This document shows positions 1 to 7,865 of a stretch of DNA of 64,000 nucleotides, piece by piece. How positions within the stretch are numbered: the stretch's first letter is position 1; every line of letters starts with the position of its first letter. The stretch covers positions 744,001-808,000 of the forward strand of contig NZ_QRBB01000001.1 of the NCBI RefSeq assembly GCF_003363135.1. The letters run 5' to 3'. The position numbers and the translations under genes are program-made. The notes below the pieces were generated by a model, which was not told where the DNA came from, ran no database searches, and was given only the letters and a program-made list of their open reading frames with translations. This DNA comes from Alteriqipengyuania lutimaris. GTDB taxonomy: Bacteria; Pseudomonadota; Alphaproteobacteria; Sphingomonadales; Sphingomonadaceae.

Positions 1-2
1 AA

Positions 3-101
3 GTGGTCGACATGGACGGCCGCAAGATCGACAAGCTGCTGGTCAACGAGATCGAGCAGCCGGAAGATCGGCATGCGGCGCACTCCGGCGGCGCGGGCTG
101 A
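3..101 (+). CDS. C-terminal end of an unidentified protein (5' partial)
   Basis: An open frame enters from the left edge (first full codon at base 3) and stops at TGA 99-101, giving 32 residues that end in HAAHSGGAG. The visible peptide includes VVDMDGRKIDKLL and is charged and hydrophilic, with no membrane segment. It lies 34 bases before the lipid kinase on the same strand, so the two may be co-transcribed. I do not recognise the family from this tail. It could be the end of an enzyme acting with the kinase and phosphoesterase downstream, but nothing in the sequence proves that. Confidence 0.5.
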   Translation: MVDMDGRKIDKLLVNEIEQPEDRHAAHSGGAG

Positions 102-135
102 CGGAACCCGGGCGGCTCCGGCGGCTTTGGTTACC

Positions 136-996
136 ATGACAGACAAAGGCGATATCTGGCTGATAACGAATGCGGGCAGCGGCTCGGTACACGAAGAGCT
201 GCTCGCGACGCTGCACGAAACCTGCGCACGAGCCGAGCTGTGCATCGCGGAGCATACCGAGTTCCCGTCCGATGACCTCCCGAAGCCGGAGGAAATCGCC
301 AGGCGCGGGATCGAAACGGTCCTCGTCCTCGGCGGAGATGGCACGATCAATGCCGCGATTTCCGCGTTGCAGGGGTGGGAAGGCGCGATCCTCCCGCTGC
401 CCGGCGGCACCCAGAACCTCCTGACCAAGCGGCTTCACGGCGATGCGGAAGTCGATGCGGTGGTCCAGGCTTTCGCGCGCGGCCAGGCGAGCAGGCGGCG
501 CCCCAAGATTCTGCGGTCGTCCAAGGGGCTCGCGCTGGCGGGCCTCCTGATCGGACCGGGCACGAGCTGGAACGCCGTTCGCGAGGCCATGCGCGATGGC
601 GATGCGGGTGCGATGCTTTCCGCCGCAGGCACCGCGCTCGACGGGACGACCAACAAGCCGCCCGTGCGGATCGCCGATCCCGAGGCGGGCGACCGCGATG
701 GCTACCCCATCCTCGAGCTGGTGCCGCACGCGGAGGGGATGGACATTGCCGCCTATCATGCGCGCAATGGTGCGGATTTCGTGGCCCAGACTTGGGCCCT
801 CCTGCGGCAGGAATTTCGCGACGGTCCGCACGAGACATATGGCCCCTTCGACCGCGTCGTGCTCGCCAGCACCGGGGAGGAGCCGCTCGACCTGCTGCTC
901 GACGGCGAGCCTGCCCATGGCGACGCGCGCGAGACCGTCACGCTCGAAACCTGCCCGGTCGATCTGATCGCGACCGATCCCGGGGACGACGCATGA
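136..996 (+). CDS. Diacylglycerol kinase family lipid kinase
   Basis: This 286-residue protein has the DAGK catalytic core. An N-terminal NAGSGS loop (residues 12-17) is followed by LGGDGT (65-70), the nucleotide-binding GGDGT signature, and PGGTQN near residue 89. The family uses ATP to phosphorylate lipids such as diacylglycerol, or related substrates, at the inner membrane. The start at ATG 136 begins MTDKGDIWLI, which places the NAGSGS strand correctly. An upstream ATG at 73 in the same frame would add 21 unconserved residues over the preceding gene. The stop overlaps the next gene's start as ATGA (993-996), so it is translationally coupled to a metallophosphoesterase. Substrate is not evident from sequence. 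Confidence 0.85.
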   Translation: MTDKGDIWLITNAGSGSVHEELLATLHETCARAELCIAEHTEFPSDDLPKPEEIARRGIETVLVLGGDGTINAAISALQGWEGAILPLPGGTQNLLTKRLHGDAEVDAVVQAFARGQASRRRPKILRSSKGLALAGLLIGPGTSWNAVREAMRDGDAGAMLSAAGTALDGTTNKPPVRIADPEAGDRDGYPILELVPHAEGMDIAAYHARNGADFVAQTWALLRQEFRDGPHETYGPFDRVVLASTGEEPLDLLLDGEPAHGDARETVTLETCPVDLIATDPGDDA

Positions 997-1847
997 CCGA
1001 GACGCTGCTTTTCCATGTCAGCGACATTCACTTCGGGCTCGAAAACAACGAAGCGATCGACTGGTTCTCGGCCGAGGTGACGCGGATGCAGCCGGCGGCG
1101 CTGGCGATCACTGGCGATCTCACCATGCGCGCACGGCATCACGAGTTCCGGGCCGCGCAGCAATGGATCGGTACGCTCGACGCGCCGGTCACGCTCGATG
1201 TCGGCAATCACGACATGCCCTATTTCAACCTGATCGAGCGGTTCTTCGATCCCTACAAGCGGTTCGGGCGGCTCCGCGAGGTGGTCGAGCGCGAGATCGA
1301 CCTGCCGGGCATCGCGCTGGTGCCGCTCAAGACGGCGGTGCGCATGCAGCCGCGCTTCAACTGGTCGAAGGGCTGGGTTACCGGCGAGGCGCTGGAAAAA
1401 TGCCTCGCGCGGATCGATGCTCTGCCCAAGGGAACGCGCGCGCTGGTGACCGTGCACCATCCGCTGCGCGAGGTCGGCACGCAGGGAACCGCGCTGACCC
1501 GCGGCGGCTCCAAGGCGCTGGACGAACTGGCGAAGCGCAACGTGCTCGGCGTGCTGTCGGGCCATGTGCACGATGCCTTCGACATCATGGAGGATACGCC
1601 GCACGGCCCTGTCCGCATGATCGGCGCAGGCACGCTGTCGCAGAGGCTGCGATCTACGCCGCCGAGCTTCAACGAACTGCACTGGGATGGCGAAACCCTG
1701 CGGGTCCATATCCGCACGCTCGAGAATATCGAGGACGAGGCGATGAAGATCGACGACGTGCCCGAAGATGCGCAGCCGCCGCGCGAGGAAGGCGAACCGG
1801 TCGCGCCCGTCGGTGCCGTCCCCCGCACCGATCCGCCGGTCAGTTAG
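993..1847 (+). CDS. Calcineurin-like metallophosphoesterase
   Basis: The 284-residue protein carries the full set of dinuclear metallophosphoesterase motifs in order: DIH (11-13), GDLT (41-44), GNHD (71-74), VHHPL in the middle of the chain, and GHVHD near residue 189. This is a cytoplasmic 3',5'-cAMP phosphodiesterase/Icc-like fold that hydrolyses phosphomono- or diesters. A hydrophilic, acidic, proline-rich tail of about 40 residues follows the domain. ATGA overlap with the lipid kinase implies one transcript. A role in phospholipid or headgroup turnover is inferred from that pairing only. Confidence 0.85.
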   Translation: MTETLLFHVSDIHFGLENNEAIDWFSAEVTRMQPAALAITGDLTMRARHHEFRAAQQWIGTLDAPVTLDVGNHDMPYFNLIERFFDPYKRFGRLREVVEREIDLPGIALVPLKTAVRMQPRFNWSKGWVTGEALEKCLARIDALPKGTRALVTVHHPLREVGTQGTALTRGGSKALDELAKRNVLGVLSGHVHDAFDIMEDTPHGPVRMIGAGTLSQRLRSTPPSFNELHWDGETLRVHIRTLENIEDEAMKIDDVPEDAQPPREEGEPVAPVGAVPRTDPPVS

Positions 1848-1886
1848 GCGGGAATTTATTGGCGGCCCCAACCTGCCGCACGCTTC

Positions 1887-2174
1887 TCAAGCAAAGCGTC
1901 TTGCGAGTATCAGAGTGGTTGTGATCGTGAAGGGTAGGTTCACGAAAGCCAGAAAGCCCAACACGATCATCATCCAACCATGCGGGTCCGGATTCCAGAC
2001 CTCCACGTAGAGGGTCAAGGCTAGAAGCAGCGCAGGAAACGCCAGCGCGCTCGAAAGCCTCAGCGCGATCGGACCGATTTTCAGCATTCGTAGGATCAGA
2101 AATACCGCTGACGTCATCAAGACAGCGACCGCGATGGCAGCTGCCAGCAGCGGCAGGTCTCCGGCGTTCATCAT
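1887..2174 (-). CDS. Small three-helix membrane protein, unknown function
   Basis: The 95-residue product starts MMNAGDLPLLAAA and shows three hydrophobic segments (about residues 7-30, 38-57 and 66-88), with a short basic end (ILARRFA). No family was recognised. It lies downstream of the rpsI terminator on the same strand, so it is probably transcribed on its own. An AT-rich block (TATAAA around 2186) sits just upstream of the start and there is no clear Shine-Dalgarno, so the message may be near-leaderless. Codon use and GC-rich third positions look normal for the window. Confidence 0.6.
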   Translation of the reverse strand: MMNAGDLPLLAAAIAVAVLMTSAVFLILRMLKIGPIALRLSSALAFPALLLALTLYVEVWNPDPHGWMMIVLGFLAFVNLPFTITTTLILARRFA

Positions 2175-2230
2175 CGAGAATGTTTATATGAAAGTGCAGG
2201 CGTCCGCCACAAGGTCGCAGTCCGCCTAAC

Positions 2231-2260
2231 AAAAAAGGGCGGCACCTTCCGGTACCGCCC
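2231..2260 (-). terminator. Rho-independent terminator of rplM-rpsI
   Basis: Read on the minus strand, GGGCGGTACC (2260-2251), loop GGAA and GGTGCCGCCC (2246-2237) form a near-perfect 10-bp stem (one G-T pair), followed by six T (2236-2231). It lies 45 bases beyond the rpsI stop. This is the best intrinsic terminator in the window. Confidence 0.9.
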
Positions 2261-2304
2261 CTCCTGGTGATCCGTAGCTGTTGTAGCGTAATGCTACGCA
2301 GCCA

Positions 2305-2844
2305 TCAACGCTTGCTGAACTGGAAGCTACGACGTGCCTTGGCACGGCCGTACTTCTTACGCTCCACGACGCGGCTGTCGCGGGTCAGGAACCCGGCCGA
2401 CTTGATCGTGCTGCGCAGCTTCGGCTCGTACTTGCTGAGCGCTTGGCTGATGCCGTGCTTGACCGCACCGGCCTGGCCCGAGAGGCCGCCGCCGCGCACG
2501 GTTGCGATGACGTCGTACTGGCCCTGCCGCTCCGTGATCGAGAACGGTTGGTCGATGATCAGGCGCAGCGTCGGACGCGCGAAGTAGATTTCCTGATCCT
2601 TGCCATTGATGGTGACCTTGCCGCTGCCCGGCTTGAGCCAGACGCGCGCGGTCGCATCCTTGCGGCGGCCGGTGGCGTAGGCACGGCCATGCTGGTCGAG
2701 CTCCTGCTCGCGCAGCGGCGCGGTGCTTTCGGCGACGACGGCTGCATCGGCGGTCGGCGCATCGCCCGCGATATCGCCCAGGTCGGCGAGGTCGCGAACG
2801 CTCTCGGCCTTGGGCTCTTCCTGGTTGTTCTTTTCGTCGGCCAT
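2305..2844 (-). CDS. rpsI: 30S ribosomal protein S9
   Basis: The 179-residue protein contains the S9 core, beginning around residue 53 with [20 protein letters not shown] and ending in the conserved C-terminal FQFSKR, which reaches toward the P-site tRNA. The first 50 residues are an acidic extension ([15 protein letters not shown]...) seen in many alphaproteobacterial S9 proteins. The start codon shares one base with the rplM stop (TAATG), so it is translationally coupled to L13. The pair L13-S9 is the usual operon. Co-expression ends at the terminator at 2231-2260. Confidence 0.97.
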   Translation of the reverse strand: MADEKNNQEEPKAESVRDLADLGDIAGDAPTADAAVVAESTAPLREQELDQHGRAYATGRRKDATARVWLKPGSGKVTINGKDQEIYFARPTLRLIIDQPFSITERQGQYDVIATVRGGGLSGQAGAVKHGISQALSKYEPKLRSTIKSAGFLTRDSRVVERKKYGRAKARRSFQFSKR

Positions 2845-3323
2845 TATGCGAGAGCCTTGTTCTTGCGGTTCATGGAAGCAACGTCGAGCACCTCGGGCTT
2901 CTGGCCGTCATGCGGATGCTCGGTACCGGCATAAAGGTGCAGCGCCTTCATCTGCTGGCGACCCAGGGGCCCGCGCGGAACCATCCGCTCGACCGCCTTT
3001 TCCAGCACGCGCTCGGGGAACTTGCCTTCGAGGATCTTCTCGGGCGTCGTTTCCTTGATGCCGCCGGCATAACCGGTGTGCTTGTAATACTTCTTGTTGC
3101 CCATCTTGCGGCCGGTGAACTTCACCTTGTCCGCGTTGAGGACGATCACGTGATCGCCGCAATCGACATGCGGGGTGTAGATCGGCTTGTGCTTGCCGCG
3201 CAGATGATTGGCGATAATCGCCGCGAGACGGCCAACGACGAGGCCGTCGGCATCGATCACGTACCAGTTCTTTTCGACCTCGGCCGGTTTGATCGACCGG
3301 GTCACCTTGCTCAGCGCCTTCAT
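2844..3323 (-). CDS. rplM: 50S ribosomal protein L13
   Basis: The 159-residue product is L13, an early-assembling large-subunit protein. Recognisable blocks are [15 protein letters not shown] (23-37), [35 protein letters not shown] and the [13 protein letters not shown] loop. ATG 3323 is chosen over an upstream in-frame TTG at 3332 because AAGGGA lies about 10 bases before the ATG and would be too close to the TTG. The resulting length equals the usual alphaproteobacterial one. It is the first gene of the rplM-rpsI operon. A palindrome lies in its leader (3368-3381). Confidence 0.97.
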   Translation of the reverse strand: MKALSKVTRSIKPAEVEKNWYVIDADGLVVGRLAAIIANHLRGKHKPIYTPHVDCGDHVIVLNADKVKFTGRKMGNKKYYKHTGYAGGIKETTPEKILEGKFPERVLEKAVERMVPRGPLGRQQMKALHLYAGTEHPHDGQKPEVLDVASMNRKNKALA

Positions 3324-3367
3324 GGCTATCAATTCCCTTGGTATTCGGGGTCTCGCCGGACGACGCG

Positions 3368-3381
3368 CCGTGAATTCACGG
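3368..3381. promoter_or_regulatory. Perfect 14-bp palindrome in the rplM leader
   Basis: CCGTGAATTCACGG is self-complementary and lies 45-58 bases upstream of the rplM start. It could be a short leader hairpin for autoregulation by a ribosomal protein, or a protein site. No known consensus was matched, so the function is inference. Confidence 0.35.
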
Positions 3382-3463
3382 ATTCGCTCGACCGGGCGTG
3401 GAGCGCGCTAATGCGTGGCAGCGGCGTTCAAGTCAAGCATTCATGCGGGATTGCGAAGAGGTA

Positions 3464-4171
3464 TCATGATACCGCAGGCGAAAGCGTCCAGTCATCCCGG
3501 CCCCTGCGGGTGATGCTTTGCGTGCTCGTGCTGACCGTGCGGGCGAAGCTTTCGAGAAGGCCGCTTTCGCTTCTCGCGCGCACTGTTTCCGTCATCTCGA
3601 CAACACCTTCGGTCCCGTCGGGCAGGGTTACCGGGCGGCTCGCGCTGCGCTCGCGCGGTGTCGGAAAGAACAGGTCGGGCGGGAGACGCGTCAGCCAATG
3701 GTCGCCGCTGCTCGCCAGGTCGGCGACGAAACGGCGCGAGGCATCGGTCGTGGTTGCCTCGCCCTGTCGCGAGCGTGCGAAGGCGAGAGCTTGCGTCATG
3801 GCCTCTTCGGGCAGGGGCGGCACAGCTGCATCGGTGCCATCGCTCATGATCCTGCCTTCCCGGTCGAGCGTCAGCGGGAGGAAGCCCGTCTCGCTCCGGT
3901 TCTCCTCCATCCGCGCGATCGCGGCCAGCGCCTCCGGAGCATCGACGCGCGCGAAGTCCTGCTTGCCCACGACCCGCAGGAGACCATCGGCATCTGCGGA
4001 AAAGCCGATCGACCAGCGCCGGGTGACGCGCAACTCGTGTCCGTCCGCAAGGCTCCGCACGAGTACGCGCTCGAGTTCGAAAGCGCGGTCGGTAAACGCC
4101 CCGTTCGCCTGTGCCAGCGCGGGAAACAGCGTCACCGCGCCCAGTCCGAACAGGAAGCTGCGCCGCTTCAT
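3464..4171 (-). CDS. Exported protein with Tat-like signal, unknown function
   Basis: The 235-residue protein begins MKRRSFLFGLGAVTLFPALA with QANG following. This is a twin-arginine pattern (RRSFLF), a hydrophobic core and an Ala-x-Ala cleavage site near residue 22. The mature part is hydrophilic, with no membrane helix and no catalytic motif that I recognise. It is the last gene of a minus-strand group ctaA-cutA-this gene. The start lies 8 bases after the cutA stop. A twin-arginine signal would suggest a cofactor-bound or prefolded protein, but no Cys cluster is present to support a metal centre. Confidence 0.65.
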   Translation of the reverse strand: MKRRSFLFGLGAVTLFPALAQANGAFTDRAFELERVLVRSLADGHELRVTRRWSIGFSADADGLLRVVGKQDFARVDAPEALAAIARMEENRSETGFLPLTLDREGRIMSDGTDAAVPPLPEEAMTQALAFARSRQGEATTTDASRRFVADLASSGDHWLTRLPPDLFFPTPRERSASRPVTLPDGTEGVVEMTETVRARSESGLLESFARTVSTSTQSITRRGRDDWTLSPAVS

Positions 4172-4179
4172 CGGCGAAC

Positions 4180-4491
4180 TCAGCTCGCGAGCCCGGCAAG
4201 CCAGTCGCGCGTGGCGCTTCCGCTTACGGGGGTGGGCCAGCCGAGAATCGCGGGCGTATCGTAGGGGTGCAGTTCCTCGAGCCGCGCCACAGCGGCATCG
4301 AGTCTGTCGGCATGGGTCTTGAACAGGACCGCGACCTCCTCGCCGCTACCGCGCTCCCCGTCCCACTCGAACAGCGCCTCGACCTGTCCGATCACGTTGG
4401 CACAGGCGATCAGCCGTTCGTCGAGCAGGTGGGCGGCAACCGCACGCGCATCCTCGCGGCTGGCAAATACGGTGTAGACGAGCGCGCTCAC
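4180..4491 (-). CDS. cutA: Divalent-cation tolerance protein CutA
   Basis: The 103-residue protein starts at GTG 4491, which forms GTGA with the ctaA stop. It contains the CutA1 hallmarks: VYTVFASREDARAVAAHLLD at the N-terminus, RLIACANVIG in the first third, FEWDGE in the middle, and the C-terminal HPYDTPAILGWP strand. CutA forms ferredoxin-fold trimers linked historically to copper tolerance, though its molecular role remains uncertain. Its coupling to heme A synthase, which serves a copper-containing oxidase, is suggestive. Confidence 0.9.
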   Translation of the reverse strand: MSALVYTVFASREDARAVAAHLLDERLIACANVIGQVEALFEWDGERGSGEEVAVLFKTHADRLDAAVARLEELHPYDTPAILGWPTPVSGSATRDWLAGLAS

Positions 4492-5558
4492 GCTTCCGAT
4501 CCGGCAGGACGCCGTCCGATCGCATGGGCCGAGGCGGCGGTCGCGGCCACCAGCAGCGCGCCGGTCACCTGGTGTGCGACCGCGATCCACAGCGAGACTC
4601 CGGTGACGACGGTCACGATGCCGAGCAGCACCTGAGCAATGGCAAAACAGATGAGCGCCTTCCCGGCATTGCCGTCGCGCGGCAGTGCGCGCCAGCCGAG
4701 CCACAGCAGAACCGCGAAGGCGGCCCAAGCGAACCAGCGATGGATGAAATGCAGCAGAAAGGGATCATGCGTCAGCGCGTAGAAAGCCCCTTGCGCCCAG
4801 TTGGCCTCGGGCAAGAACCGCTCCTGCATCAGCGGCCAGGTGTCCGAAGCGAGGCCGGCATTGAGCCCCGCGACCCAGGCGCCGAGCAGGATCTGGACAA
4901 ACAGGACTGCCGCGGCAATCGCCGCCAGCGGTCGCAGCAATGCCGGGCGCGTATCGCCGCTCCGGTCGAGCGCGTGCAGGTCCAGCGCGGTCCACACGAG
5001 CCCCGCCAGCGTGAAAAGCGCGGTGCACAGGTGGATCGACAGCCAGAAATGGCTCACATCGGTCATGTCGCCGCCGAGGCCCGAGCGCACCATCAGCCAG
5101 CCGAACACGCCCTGCAGTCCGCCGAGTGCCAGCAAGGCGAGCAGGCGCGGCTTGTAGCCCTTGGGGATCCAACCGCTGAGCCAAGCGAAGGCGAGCGGCA
5201 GCGCGAAAGCGAGCCCGATCACGCGCCCGAGCAGGCGATGAAACCACTCCCAGAAGAAGATGTTCTTGAAATCGGCCAGCGTCATTCCGGCGGGCCCCGC
5301 CTCGAGCCGGTATTCGGGGGTGGCGCGGTATTTCGCGAATTCGGCATGCCACTGCGCGTCGTTGAGCGGGGGAAGGATGCCAGACGCGACGTTCCATTCG
5401 GTGATCGACAGGCCCGATTCGGTCAGCCGCGTAATCCCGCCGACCGCGACGATCAGCACGACCATCGCGGCCACGATCAGCAGCCACCAGGCGAGCCAGC
5501 CCGGACGTGCGGCATCGCTGGCGGTTTGATCGCCTCGGCGGAAGAATGCGGTGGCCAT
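4488..5558 (-). CDS. ctaA: Heme A synthase (COX15/CtaA family)
   Basis: The 356-residue integral membrane protein has about eight hydrophobic segments and the four conserved histidines of the two heme-binding four-helix bundles: FHRLLGR, SIHLCTALF, FIHRWFAW and AHQVTGALL. It oxidises the C8 methyl of heme O to make heme A for aa3-type cytochrome oxidase. I start it at ATG 5558 (MATAFFRRGDQ) because the open frame upstream is Cys-rich and unlike the family. Typical type-2 CtaA length is about 350. It heads the group with cutA and an exported protein. Confidence 0.93.
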   Translation of the reverse strand: MATAFFRRGDQTASDAARPGWLAWWLLIVAAMVVLIVAVGGITRLTESGLSITEWNVASGILPPLNDAQWHAEFAKYRATPEYRLEAGPAGMTLADFKNIFFWEWFHRLLGRVIGLAFALPLAFAWLSGWIPKGYKPRLLALLALGGLQGVFGWLMVRSGLGGDMTDVSHFWLSIHLCTALFTLAGLVWTALDLHALDRSGDTRPALLRPLAAIAAAVLFVQILLGAWVAGLNAGLASDTWPLMQERFLPEANWAQGAFYALTHDPFLLHFIHRWFAWAAFAVLLWLGWRALPRDGNAGKALICFAIAQVLLGIVTVVTGVSLWIAVAHQVTGALLVAATAASAHAIGRRPAGSEA

Positions 5559-5689
5559 GGCGCATGAATGCGTATTGCCGCCGAAACTTGCAAGCGCGCA
5601 AAGCTGCACGGGGGTTGAGCATCCTGCATCGCACGAAACCGGCACGCCGCACTTGTAAAATGAAACAACATCACATACCTGAAACCGTG

Positions 5690-6094
5690 ATGGCGCAGCG
5701 CTACACCTCCAACCGCATGAAACTCGATGCGATGGGCATTGCCCTGTCTGCGCTGTGCGCGGTCCACTGCCTGTTGACGATCGTGCTGATTTCCTCGCTC
5801 GGGGTGGCGAGCAGTTGGCTGCTTGCGCCCGAATTGCACTGGTGGGGCCTTGCCGCGGCCACTATCATTGCAGGCGTCGCGATCGGGATCGGCGCGGTTC
5901 GCCACCGGCGCCGGATGCCCTTCGTCGTGGCGATGACGGGGCTGACCTTCATGGGCGGTGCGCTCGCGGCTCCGCATGGCATGGAGGAGGCGATCCTCAC
6001 GATCATCGGCGTCGCGCTGGTATCGCTCGGCCACATCCTCAATTTGCGACGCACGTCGGATGCCAAGCCGGACAGCTTGCACGAAACGCGCTGA
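5690..6094 (+). CDS. MerC-like membrane protein
   Basis: The product has four hydrophobic segments. The first helix carries the family signature [11 protein letters not shown], a Cys-x3-Cys pair like that of MerC metal transporters, and a short basic-to-acidic tail ([12 protein letters not shown]) ends it. MerC proteins move Hg(II) or other soft metals across the inner membrane, but chromosomal copies in this order have no mer operon and an unknown substrate. I use ATG 5690 ([11 protein letters not shown]). ATG 5660 in the same frame is an alternative, but it falls in an AT-rich block (TTGTAAAATGAAACAA) that looks more like promoter. No strong Shine-Dalgarno supports either. Confidence 0.75.
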   Translation: MAQRYTSNRMKLDAMGIALSALCAVHCLLTIVLISSLGVASSWLLAPELHWWGLAAATIIAGVAIGIGAVRHRRRMPFVVAMTGLTFMGGALAAPHGMEEAILTIIGVALVSLGHILNLRRTSDAKPDSLHETR

Positions 6095-6113
6095 GGCCTA
6101 TGTCGCTCTGGCA

Positions 6114-7100
6114 ATGAGCGATACGACATCGATAGTCCTGAACGGCGAAAGCCGGACCACGTCAGCCTCCACCATCGCCGCGCTGGTGCACGATCTCGGC
6201 CTCGTACCGGAAAAGGTCGCGGTCGAGCATAATGGCGAGATCGCCCCGCGATCGCAGCTGGATGCGATTGTGCTGGCCGACGGCGACACTCTCGAGATCG
6301 TGCATTTCGTCGGCGGTGGCGACCATAAAGGCGACGACACCTGGTCGGTCGCGGGCCACACCTTCCGCTCGCGCCTGATCGTGGGGACCGGCAAGTACAA
6401 GGACTTCGCGCAGAACGCTGCGGCGCTGGAGGCGAGCGGGGCGGAGATCGTCACCGTTGCCGTGCGGCGCGTGAACGTGTCCGACCCCAACCAGCCGATG
6501 CTGACCGATTTCATCGATCCCAAAAAGGTCACCTACCTGCCCAACACCGCCGGCTGCTTCACTGCGGACGAGGCGGTGCGCACGCTGCGCCTGGCGCGCG
6601 AGGCGGGCGGCTGGGACCTCGTGAAGCTGGAAGTGCTCGGCGAGGCGAAGACGCTCTACCCCGACATGCGCGAGACCCTGCGGGCGACCGAGACGCTGGC
6701 GAACGAAGGCTTCCACCCGATGGTCTACTGCGCGGACGATCCGATCGCCGCGAAGCAGCTTGAGGACGCGGGCGCAGTCGCGATCATGCCGCTGGGCGCA
6801 CCGATCGGCTCGGGCCTCGGCATCCAGAACCGCGTGACGATCCGCCTGATCGTCGAAGGGGCGAGCGTTCCGGTGCTGGTCGACGCCGGGGTCGGAACAG
6901 CTTCCGACGCGGCGGTCGGCATGGAGCTGGGTTGCGATGGCATTCTGATGAACACAGCCATCGCCGAGGCGAAGGACCCGATTCGCATGGCCCGGGCGAT
7001 GAAGCTGGCGGTGCAGGCGGGGCGCGATGCCTATCTCGCCGGGCGGATGGCGACTCGCAAATATGCCGATCCTTCGAGCCCGCTCGCGGGCCTGATCTAG
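6114..7100 (+). CDS. thiSG: Bifunctional sulfur carrier protein / thiazole synthase (ThiS-ThiG fusion)
   Basis: The 328-residue protein joins two thiamin pathway enzymes. Residues 1-69 are a ThiS beta-grasp domain (IVLNGESR...) ending in GGG at 67-69. From about residue 75 ThiG begins, with [15 protein letters not shown], the Schiff-base lysine in [13 protein letters not shown] (K171), and the late [15 protein letters not shown] phosphate loop. ThiG makes the thiazole phosphate from DXP, dehydroglycine and ThiS thiocarboxylate. Free ThiS needs a C-terminal Gly-Gly to be activated, so here the fusion would have to be cleaved or work differently. No other thi gene and no TPP riboswitch is visible nearby. 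The DXP producer dxs lies at 54542. Confidence 0.93.
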   Translation: MSDTTSIVLNGESRTTSASTIAALVHDLGLVPEKVAVEHNGEIAPRSQLDAIVLADGDTLEIVHFVGGGDHKGDDTWSVAGHTFRSRLIVGTGKYKDFAQNAAALEASGAEIVTVAVRRVNVSDPNQPMLTDFIDPKKVTYLPNTAGCFTADEAVRTLRLAREAGGWDLVKLEVLGEAKTLYPDMRETLRATETLANEGFHPMVYCADDPIAAKQLEDAGAVAIMPLGAPIGSGLGIQNRVTIRLIVEGASVPVLVDAGVGTASDAAVGMELGCDGILMNTAIAEAKDPIRMARAMKLAVQAGRDAYLAGRMATRKYADPSSPLAGLI

Positions 7101-7230
7101 CTAAAAACTCCGCTTCCGACCCGATCCTGCGGCTTACGGTGTTCCTCCACGCACAAGCTTAGGGGATTGTTTACCAAGATCGGCGACACATGCTCCTTGA
7201 CACATGGACACTGGTCCTTGGAGGGGCACG

Positions 7231-7764
7231 ATGGCGACCACGAATACCACCAGCCTGAGCATCGCCGAGATGCGCGAGTTCGCGAATTTCAGCGCGTGCG
7301 AGCAGCGTTTCATCCGGCGCAATCTCGATATCGGGATGGGCCGGTGCGACGCCTTCAAGCTCTGGGCCCGCAACGCGGGCGAGAACGTGGCGATTCGCCG
7401 CCAGTACGTGGCCTATCAGGATCTCAAGGCGCTGCGCCACGCGATCCCCGAAGCCGACGCTGGCGAGGCGGTGTCGCCTTTCATCGGCCAGCTTTCGCGC
7501 CTCGCCGCGTTCGATCTGGCGCAGGAGCGACTCGATGGCTTCTCGCCCTTCCGCTTCCTCTACGAACGCTTGCTCGGCGCGGATGTGCGCCCGTGGCTGC
7601 CGAGCGCGTTCTGCGCCGGTGCCGCAATGCCGCACCTGCGTCCCGCGCGCCGCAAGCTGCTGCTGCAAAGTCTCAGCGAAGCCGCCGCAACCGCGCCCGC
7701 ATGGTCGAACCGCGCGCCGACTTTCTATCCCGAATATGTCGATCTGGAAGACGAGGCGGCATGA
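7231..7764 (+). CDS. Conserved-looking protein of unknown function
   Basis: A 177-residue protein starts at ATG 7231 behind a good Shine-Dalgarno (GGAGGGG, 7220-7226). It is rich in Arg, Ala and aromatic residues, has no signal peptide or membrane helix, and is probably helical and cytoplasmic. The N-terminal block IAEMREFANFSACEQRFIRR is reminiscent of a DNA-binding or packaging adaptor, but I cannot place it in a family. Upstream are short direct repeats (GACACATG at 7185 and 7199; TCCTTG twice) that may be part of its promoter region. Confidence 0.6.
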   Translation: MATTNTTSLSIAEMREFANFSACEQRFIRRNLDIGMGRCDAFKLWARNAGENVAIRRQYVAYQDLKALRHAIPEADAGEAVSPFIGQLSRLAAFDLAQERLDGFSPFRFLYERLLGADVRPWLPSAFCAGAAMPHLRPARRKLLLQSLSEAAATAPAWSNRAPTFYPEYVDLEDEAA

Positions 7765-7865
7765 TTCGCGCCTAGCGCTCTTGGACGATCAGATAGTGGC
7801 CAGATAGCAGCGCGGCTTATCGCCGCCGCCGGGCGATCAATATCCAGCGCGCATTGGGCGATGGA

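Noticed and set aside
5645..5690. Zur or Fur box in the AT-rich block before the MerC-like gene
   Set aside because: TTGTAAAATGAAACAACA has only three matched outer positions as a palindrome, too few to call an operator.
6095..6113. TPP riboswitch expected before thiSG
   Set aside because: Only 19 bases separate it from the preceding gene, and no CTGAGA or ACCTGATCTGG-like elements are seen there or in the preceding 300 bases.
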